Program-made: the position numbers and the translations under genes
Part shown: piece by piece, positions 15,361 through 20,167 of the stretch
Layout: each line of letters begins with the position of its first letter
Position numbering within the stretch: the first letter of the stretch is position 1
The notes under the pieces: model-generated
Databases searched by the model: none
Told to the model about the DNA's origin: nothing
The model's input: the letters and a program-made list of their open reading frames with translations, nothing else
NCBI GenBank assembly: GCA_025363025.1
Contig: JANYEO010000028.1
Span: 1 to 20,167 of the forward strand
Length of the DNA stretch: 20,167 nucleotides
From: Opitutia bacterium
Lineage (GTDB): Bacteria; Verrucomicrobiota; Verrucomicrobiia; Opitutales; JANYEO01
Direction of reading: 5' to 3'

Positions 15361-15917
15361 GAAGCTTCAAGGGTCGCCTTTACAGCTTGGATTTCATCTC
15401 GCATGCGGGCTGCGTCCTCAAAGCGTTCTTCTGCAACGGCTTCCTTAAGCTCTATTTCGAGAGTCGTCAGCTGTTTGGTAAAAGTACTATAAGCCATGGC
15501 CCGCGTGGCGAGCTTTCCCCGATGCTGGCTTTGATTGCTATGCGAGTCCTTCAAAATAGCCTCTAGCACGGGCTGAAAGGCTCCATAACACGAAGGGCAC
15601 CCCAGCCGGCCGACTTTTTTAAACTGCTCAAGGGTGCAACCACAGGCAGAGCACGCTACTTGCCCCATAACCATCTTGAGGCCTTCGACGAGGAGCTGCT
15701 TACCAAGCGCGGCTGCCAAAGAGAAACTTGTCGGGTCTATCATCCCTTGTTTTTGGGCGCATACCTGACAGACATCCACCTTGGCAACTTGGTTACCAAT
15801 GATTTGTGTAACATGCACACTAGCGGGTTTACCACACAGCTTGCAAGGGTTGGATTTGGCCATAGGTTGCATAATAACGTATTTAGTGAAGGGCTTGAAA
15901 GGAAAATCGGCAGACAT
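15345..15917 (-). CDS. mcsA: McsA, zinc-finger activator of McsB with C-terminal UVR domain
   Basis: McsA binds and activates McsB. Four Cys pairs make two zinc sites: C25xxC28 with C50xxC53, and C89xxC92 with C107xxC110. The C-terminus, LEIELKEAVAEERFEDAARM followed by RDEIQAVK, is a UVR (UvrB/UvrC) motif. The 190-residue length and layout match McsA. Residues 1-15 before MQPMAKSNPCKLC look poorly conserved; Met16 (15872) or Met19 (15863) may be the real start. The gene's end overlaps the annotated mcsB start by 16 nt, implying translational coupling. No ctsR, which heads this operon in Bacillus, is found here; upstream on the same strand comes an unrelated exported protein. A palindrome-containing promoter candidate precedes it. 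Confidence 0.92.
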   Translation of the reverse strand: MSADFPFKPFTKYVIMQPMAKSNPCKLCGKPASVHVTQIIGNQVAKVDVCQVCAQKQGMIDPTSFSLAAALGKQLLVEGLKMVMGQVACSACGCTLEQFKKVGRLGCPSCYGAFQPVLEAILKDSHSNQSQHRGKLATRAMAYSTFTKQLTTLEIELKEAVAEERFEDAARMRDEIQAVKATLEASCMVA

Positions 15918-15932
15918 CTGAAGCGCTCACAC

Positions 15933-15961
15933 ATTCCACACACAAGTGAACACTTGAGCAA
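15933..15961 (-). promoter_or_regulatory. Candidate promoter and operator of mcsA-mcsB-clpC
   Basis: On the minus strand TTGCTC (15961-15956), a 17-bp spacer and TGGAAT (15938-15933) make a moderate sigma-70-type promoter about 16 nt upstream of the mcsA ATG at 15917. The spacer holds a perfect 14-bp inverted repeat CAAGTG-TT-CACTTG (15943-15956), a classic position for a repressor. It is not a CIRCE or CtsR box by sequence. The element is inferred by eye. Confidence 0.4.
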
Positions 15962-16115
15962 AAGTTTAAGCACTCTCCCGCGCATTTCTTTAAAAAGCGT
16001 GAGACGGTAAGTAGAGATCACCCGAAAGGATTCACCCTACTTACCCACACATCGATCTCTCATTTAGCACAAATCATGCCAAAATTAATCTTTAACCAAA
16101 AACACTCAATCTTAT

Positions 16116-16883
16116 TTATACTTCCTGTACAGGCTTCAAGGACAAGGTCCATACCGTATTATCTGAGGGAGCCATAGCCTGCGTCGCTTGCACCTCAAAT
16201 ACATAAGCTTGGCCAGAATCAACATCCTTAAACCGATAAATAGCCCCTACAAAATTACTCACCGGTTCGTCAGAAGGGATATCTTTTAAATTAGAAAACT
16301 CAGCCAAGAGGCCACGGTAAATATTTTGGCTAGCAATCGGCCGTTTTTCAAGGCCCCCCTTAGGGTAAATAGATTGTACCTCCGCCCCTGCACTCAATAA
16401 AAGCCGGACAGACTCTACCCGCCCAGTCAGCGTCCGCAAACGATCTTTATCTTGTAAAACCGCCTCTGAAGCCACGGCATCCATGACAGCCCCTTCCGAG
16501 CACAAGGGAGTTGCCGGCAAAGGAGTAAAGAACTGCACTTGCACGTCACTCAGCGTCTTAGCCTTTAGCCCACTGGCTAAAAAGCGTTCGACCCCTTCTT
16601 GCACACTGACAAAAATAGGCCGATTTTCCGCATCAGGCCCCGTTTGAGAGTAAATACCCCGCTCCCTCAATGCCTTCAGCGCAAGCTGGCAGCCAGCGAC
16701 TACTTTAGGCGCTATATCTGTTAATAATAAACCGGCCTCTACCTGATCAAGCGCTGCTACAACAAAGGATGCTTTTTCTACAGCAGCAGGTATAGCAACC
16801 GTTGTAGAAGGCGCCTCTGCAAACAAGGCAGGCCCCGTTAAAGCTAATGCCGCAAACAATAAAGATTTAGAAGATGAAGCCAT
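16116..16883 (-). CDS. Uncharacterised exported protein downstream of sufU
   Basis: I do not recognise this 255-residue protein. The N-terminus SLLFAALALTGPALFAEA is a convincing Sec signal peptide with AxA-like cleavage near residue 22, predicting a periplasmic or secreted product with no other membrane segment. The body is Ala/Val-rich with two predicted helical blocks (AAVEKASFVVAALDQVEAGL; CQLALKALRERGIY) and a probable beta-rich C-terminus ending in WTLSLKPV. It has few cysteines (positions about 65 and 127) and no known motif. It starts 15 nt after the sufU stop, so it is probably co-transcribed with sufS-sufU, though a direct role in Fe-S assembly is unlikely given the export signal. 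It ends in a gene-free gap before mcsA. Confidence 0.75.
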   Translation of the reverse strand: MASSSKSLLFAALALTGPALFAEAPSTTVAIPAAVEKASFVVAALDQVEAGLLLTDIAPKVVAGCQLALKALRERGIYSQTGPDAENRPIFVSVQEGVERFLASGLKAKTLSDVQVQFFTPLPATPLCSEGAVMDAVASEAVLQDKDRLRTLTGRVESVRLLLSAGAEVQSIYPKGGLEKRPIASQNIYRGLLAEFSNLKDIPSDEPVSNFVGAIYRFKDVDSGQAYVFEVQATQAMAPSDNTVWTLSLKPVQEV

Positions 16884-16898
16884 GATAAAAACGAAAAA

Positions 16899-17351
16899 TC
16901 ATTCAGTTGAAGTTACCTGATCGCCTTTTAATGCCGCTTCGAAGGCATGCCAGGCCAAAGTTGCACATTTAATACGAGCGGGAAATTGACGAACGCCCGC
17001 CAGTGCCACTAAGTCCCCCACTGCTTCCGCAGAACGTCCCGGTACAACACCACCGGTTAGCATACCGGTTACCCAATCAAGCTCAATTGCCGCCTCATCC
17101 AAGGTTTTGCCTTTTAGCTGAAGCGTCATGAGCGAGGCCGAAGCCTTAGAGATCGCACAACCCTGCCCCATACATGAAACATCTGCCACGCGCCCCCCTT
17201 CAATAGTACAATAAACAGTAACCTCGTCCCCGCATAAAGGGTTATACCCCTCGGCCGAATGCGTACAAGGAGCTATCACCCGGGCATTGTGCGGGTGCTT
17301 GCTATGATCCAGGATAATTGCCTGGTAAAGTTCATTTAAATCGTCAGACAT
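16899..17351 (-). CDS. sufU: SufU-type zinc/sulfur transfer protein
   Basis: SufU is an IscU-fold zinc protein that accepts the persulfide sulfur from SufS. Three conserved cysteines are seen: Cys40 in NPLCGDEVTVY, Cys65 in GQGCAISKASASLM, and Cys129 in RIKCATLAWHAF, along with Asp42, the fourth zinc ligand. The insertion between the second and third cysteines (LKGKTLDEA... to VGDLVALAGVRQFPARIKC) is typical of SufU and absent from IscU. Length is 150 residues, normal for SufU. It starts 9 nt after sufS ends, so the two form an operon, as in Firmicutes and Verrucomicrobiota-like genomes. Other suf genes (sufB, sufC, sufD) do not follow. Confidence 0.93.
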   Translation of the reverse strand: MSDDLNELYQAIILDHSKHPHNARVIAPCTHSAEGYNPLCGDEVTVYCTIEGGRVADVSCMGQGCAISKASASLMTLQLKGKTLDEAAIELDWVTGMLTGGVVPGRSAEAVGDLVALAGVRQFPARIKCATLAWHAFEAALKGDQVTSTE

Positions 17352-17360
17352 AAAATTTTG

Positions 17361-18581
17361 TTACTTAAAAAATTGATAGGCCGCAAGCAATGTATCAGCC
17401 AAATGGTCTACCTCTTCAAACGTATTATAAAACGCAAAAGAAGCCCTTACCGTTGATTGAACGCCTAAGCAGCGCATGAGGGGCTGCGTGCAATGATGGC
17501 CAGCCCTCACGCAAATCGCTACACTATCTAAATATGTAGCTAAATCATGCGGATGAACCCCCTCCATCACAAAGGAAACAATAGGCACTTGATGCGTAGG
17601 ATTGCCCAAAATTCTTAAACTAGGTACTGCCTGCAAACGCATGAGCCCATGCCTAAGCAAAGCGGCCTCATGCTGCTCCAGTAAGGCTGTGTCTTGCGCT
17701 GCTAAATAATCAATTGCGACGGCGAGCCCGATAGCATCTGCAATAGCAGGTGTGCCAGCCTCAAAGCGTTCGGGTATCGCTCTAAAAGTCGTCTCCTCAA
17801 ACGCAACCCGCTCTATCATACCACCGCCGCCTTGATAAGGAGGCATAGAAGATAAAAGCGCGGCTCGGCCATAAAGCACACCTATTCCATTGGGCCCAAA
17901 TAGCTTATGACCAGTAAATACGAGAAAATCTGGCTGCCACAAGGCTATATCAACCTTAAAATGCGGGACGGCTTGGCAAGCATCGACCAACACTAAGACC
18001 TCATTCGCATGCGCGTAGCTGATGAAGGATTCAAGCGGCACTACCGTCCCCAGTGTATTAGAAACCGCTGTGATAGCCACAAAGCGGGTTTTAGCCGTAA
18101 AAAGTTGAGTGTACGCTTCAAAATCCAAATCCCCAGAAGCTAAAAGCGGTATCACCTTGATGATCAAGTCCTTTTCTTTTGCCAAAAGCTGCCAGGGCAC
18201 AATATTTGCGTGATGTTCTAAGCTCGAAAGGATAATTTCGTCCCCTGCCTTCAAAAAGGTACGCCCCCAAGCCGCTGCGACGAGGTTAATCGCCTCAGTC
18301 GCATTACGGGTAAAAACAATTTCCGACGGGGAGGCCGCATTTAAAAAATGAGCAATTCGCCGACGTGCCGCCTCATAAGCATCTGTCGCAGATTGGCTTA
18401 GATAATAAGCTCCCCGGTGCACATTAGCATTTTGCTCCGTATAAAAACGCGTCAAGGCATCGATTACGACCTGAGGCTTTTGCGCGGTCGCTGCATTGTC
18501 CAAATAACACACAGGCCGCCCCTTTACCGCTTGAAGCAAAAGGGGGAAATCTTGACGTATTTTATCAATCGAAAAAGCCAT
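17361..18581 (-). CDS. sufS: SufS, cysteine desulfurase
   Basis: SufS is a pyridoxal-phosphate enzyme that takes sulfur from cysteine, giving alanine and an enzyme-bound persulfide for Fe-S cluster assembly. Class V aminotransferase features are plain: YLDNAATAQKP near residues 26-36, NVHRGAYYLS (53-62), SLEHHANIVPW (120-130) with the ring-stacking His124, VDACQAVPH (199-207) with Asp200 and Gln203, Lys226 in FTGHKLFGPNGIG as the PLP Schiff base, and Cys364 in RAGHHCTQP as persulfide-bearing cysteine. The group II (SufS/CsdA) form is indicated by RAGHHC and the 406-residue length. It is the first gene of a sufS-sufU-exported protein unit, and gdhA upstream on the same strand is insulated by a palindromic terminator. 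Confidence 0.96.
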   Translation of the reverse strand: MAFSIDKIRQDFPLLLQAVKGRPVCYLDNAATAQKPQVVIDALTRFYTEQNANVHRGAYYLSQSATDAYEAARRRIAHFLNAASPSEIVFTRNATEAINLVAAAWGRTFLKAGDEIILSSLEHHANIVPWQLLAKEKDLIIKVIPLLASGDLDFEAYTQLFTAKTRFVAITAVSNTLGTVVPLESFISYAHANEVLVLVDACQAVPHFKVDIALWQPDFLVFTGHKLFGPNGIGVLYGRAALLSSMPPYQGGGGMIERVAFEETTFRAIPERFEAGTPAIADAIGLAVAIDYLAAQDTALLEQHEAALLRHGLMRLQAVPSLRILGNPTHQVPIVSFVMEGVHPHDLATYLDSVAICVRAGHHCTQPLMRCLGVQSTVRASFAFYNTFEEVDHLADTLLAAYQFFK

Positions 18582-18669
18582 AATGACCGACCCTAAACAA
18601 TATTAAACTCTCAAAAAAAGGCGAGGAACTGTACTGCTGTATTAACACACTAGCACAGTTTCTGACCAA

Positions 18670-18705
18670 AAAGTGTACCACCATGCTAGCATGGTGGTAC
18701 ACTTT
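18670..18705 (-). terminator. Perfect 36-bp palindromic terminator of gdhA
   Basis: A perfect inverted repeat (aaagtgtaccaccatgc and its complement, centred at 18687/18688) lies 9 bp past the gdhA stop. On the minus strand the stem is followed by a TTTTT run (18672-18668), giving an intrinsic terminator. Because the arms meet with no spacer, the RNA loop must open a few inner pairs. Confidence 0.8.
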
Positions 18706-18714
18706 AACCTACCC

Positions 18715-20052
18715 TTAAACCAACCCATGGGCGGCCATTGCATAAACGATTCTCATAAAGCCTCCCACATTTGCCCCGAGGACATAATCCCCCGGTTGAC
18801 CATATTCGCCTGCATAGTGAACGCATGTACCGTGGATATTCTTCATAATACCCTGAAGTTTTTTATCCACTTCCTCAAAAGACCAATTTGTCCACGATGC
18901 ATTTTGCTGCATCTCTAGCCCAGAAACCGAGACGCCCCCTGCATTAGCGGCCTTACCAGGGCCAAATAATACCCCAGATTTTTGAAGAACCGTTATCCCC
19001 TCAGGCGTAGTGGGCATATTGGCGCCTTCTGCAACGAGTTTGCAGCCGTTTTTGACGAGTAAAGCGGCATCTGCACCTGAGAGCTCGTTTTGCGTGGCAC
19101 ACGGGAAGGCCGCTTGGCAAGCCACTTCCCAGATATTACCCCCGGCCTTGTACTGGGCCTTTGTGCGCAACTTGACGTACTCCGCTAAACGGGCACGGCG
19201 TACTTCTTTAAGATCCTTAATGATATCTAAATCCAGGCCTTCGGGGTCGTGAATAATGCCGTCCGAGTCCGAACAGGCAACCACCTTGGCTCCAAGGGCT
19301 TGTAGCTTTTCGATAGCGTAAATAGCGACATTCCCAGAACCAGAAACTACACACGTCTTCCCCTCAAGAGAATCCTGCTTAGTCTTCATCATCTCTTCCG
19401 CAAAATACACGCAGCCGTAGCCTGTGGCCTCTTTGCGGCCTAAAGACCCTCCGTAGCGGACATCTTTACCAGTCAGCACCCCCGGCTCATAACGATTAAC
19501 CAAGCGCTTGTACTGGCCAAATAAATAACCAATTTCCCGGGCCCCTACCCCAATATCCCCAGCAGGAACATCTGTATGATCCCCAATATGACGAGAAAGC
19601 TCTATCATAAAGCTTTGGCAAAAGCGCATAACTTCCCCATCGCTACGGCCCTTAGGATTAAAGTCTGACCCGCCCTTGGCCCCGCCCATCATAAGGGTGG
19701 TGAGACTATTTTTGAAAATTTGCTCGAAAGCTAAAAACTTAATGGTCCCGAGTTGAACCGTAGGGTGGAAACGTAGCCCCCCTTTGTAAGGCCCCAGAAC
19801 GGAATTAAAGCCTACGCGAAAGCCACGATTGACGTGCATACGCCCTTTATCATCCTGCCAACTCACCCGGAATATGGCCTGGCGCTCGGGCTCGCAAATA
19901 CGTTCGAGGAGATTGAGCTCTTCTACCTCAGGCATTTTAGCCACAACCGGGTCGAGCGAATGTAAGACTTCTTCAACCGCTTGATGAAACAAAGGCTCAT
20001 CAGGGTTACGTTCTTTAACAACGGCTAAAACGCGCTCGGTATACGGATGCAT
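18715..20052 (-). CDS. gdhA: GdhA, NADP-type glutamate dehydrogenase
   Basis: GdhA reductively aminates 2-oxoglutarate with ammonium, normally with NADPH, to make glutamate. Seen motifs: MHVNRGFRVGFNSVLGPYKG, GGLRFHPTV with Lys90 nearby, Lys114 in FEQIFKNSLTTL, and the catalytic Lys126 in MGGAKGGSDFNPKG (130-residue region), followed by GEVMRFCQSF and DVPAGDIGVG (catalytic Asp). The dinucleotide fold is at VVSGSGNVAIYAIEKLQALG, and the SDSDG after its second strand is the form found in NADP enzymes. Length, 445 residues, is that of the hexameric bacterial gdhA family. A small departure is LMMGGAKGG instead of the usual LPMGGGKGG. It appears monocistronic: 115 bp lie upstream to the window end, where I see no certain promoter, and a terminator follows. 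Confidence 0.96.
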   Translation of the reverse strand: MHPYTERVLAVVKERNPDEPLFHQAVEEVLHSLDPVVAKMPEVEELNLLERICEPERQAIFRVSWQDDKGRMHVNRGFRVGFNSVLGPYKGGLRFHPTVQLGTIKFLAFEQIFKNSLTTLMMGGAKGGSDFNPKGRSDGEVMRFCQSFMIELSRHIGDHTDVPAGDIGVGAREIGYLFGQYKRLVNRYEPGVLTGKDVRYGGSLGRKEATGYGCVYFAEEMMKTKQDSLEGKTCVVSGSGNVAIYAIEKLQALGAKVVACSDSDGIIHDPEGLDLDIIKDLKEVRRARLAEYVKLRTKAQYKAGGNIWEVACQAAFPCATQNELSGADAALLVKNGCKLVAEGANMPTTPEGITVLQKSGVLFGPGKAANAGGVSVSGLEMQQNASWTNWSFEEVDKKLQGIMKNIHGTCVHYAGEYGQPGDYVLGANVGGFMRIVYAMAAHGLV

Positions 20053-20167
20053 AAGCGTAGAAACAATAGGAGTGATTGCTGAATAAAGAGGCCGAGAAAA
20101 GCTTGATATATAAAAGCTACCCTGCCGCCTGGATAAACCCAGACACTAAGGTCTATGCGCTGAGAAA

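Noticed and set aside
15918..16115. CIRCE or CtsR box upstream of mcsA
   Set aside because: A TTAAGCACTC stretch resembles half a CIRCE element, but the paired half (GAGTGCTAA after 9 nt) is missing, and no GGTCAAA direct repeat is present.
1..20167. CRISPR array, prophage, integrase or toxin-antitoxin module
   Set aside because: No regularly spaced repeats and no such protein families were seen in any frame.

Overview
The window looks like an ordinary chromosomal segment of a flagellated bacterium, with housekeeping genes and patches of gene decay and small repeats. The overall look (an FliE with a long N-terminal extension, a SufS-SufU pair, and an mcsA-mcsB-clpC operon without ctsR in a flagellated, NADP-GDH-bearing genome) made me think of the PVC group, most likely Verrucomicrobiota (Opitutae-like). 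This is inference from remembered protein families, not a search result. The ankyrin-repeat remnant, the frameshifted antiporter and the MITE-like repeats would fit a host-associated or genome-degrading lineage, but do not prove it.

Layout. 1-1931 (minus): flagellar basal-body operon flgB-flgC-fliE-fliF, with fliF running off the left edge; a sigma-54-like -24/-12 element precedes flgB. 2025-2114: MITE-like inverted repeat. 2180-3491 (minus): NhaC-type Na+/H+ antiporter broken into two frames by one extra T. 3492-3997: non-coding, repeat-rich. 3998-4071 (plus): tRNA-Gly(CCC). 4232-6918 (plus): metK-ahcY, the SAM synthesis/SAH recycling pair, behind a strong sigma-70-type promoter. 7033-10092 (minus): M48 lipoprotein protease, a degenerate AICAR-transformylase-like protein, a second MITE-like element, and gpsA. 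10155-11573 (minus): a decaying exported-protein gene with two in-frame amber codons and an ankyrin-repeat tail. 11678-15917 (minus): mcsA-mcsB-clpC, the protein-arginine phosphorylation and degradation module, with a clear terminator. 16116-18581 (minus): sufS-sufU plus a co-directional exported protein of unknown function. 18715-20052 (minus): NADP-type glutamate dehydrogenase gdhA with a palindromic terminator.

How the genes work together. FlgB, FlgC, FliE and FliF build the MS ring and proximal rod. MetK makes SAM and AhcY removes its by-product SAH. McsB, activated by McsA, marks proteins with phospho-arginine for the ClpC unfoldase. SufS and SufU mobilise sulfur for Fe-S clusters.

The items most worth a second look are: the two-amber/ankyrin gene; the AICAR-transformylase homologue that has lost its catalytic Lys-His; the dispersed GAGACC-ended repeats, one of which forms the 3' end of the M48 gene; the frameshift at a TTTT-TAG site in nhaC; the ten-G run in fliE; and the sigma-54-like and palindrome-containing promoters. 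I see no CRISPR array, prophage or clearly new multi-gene system.
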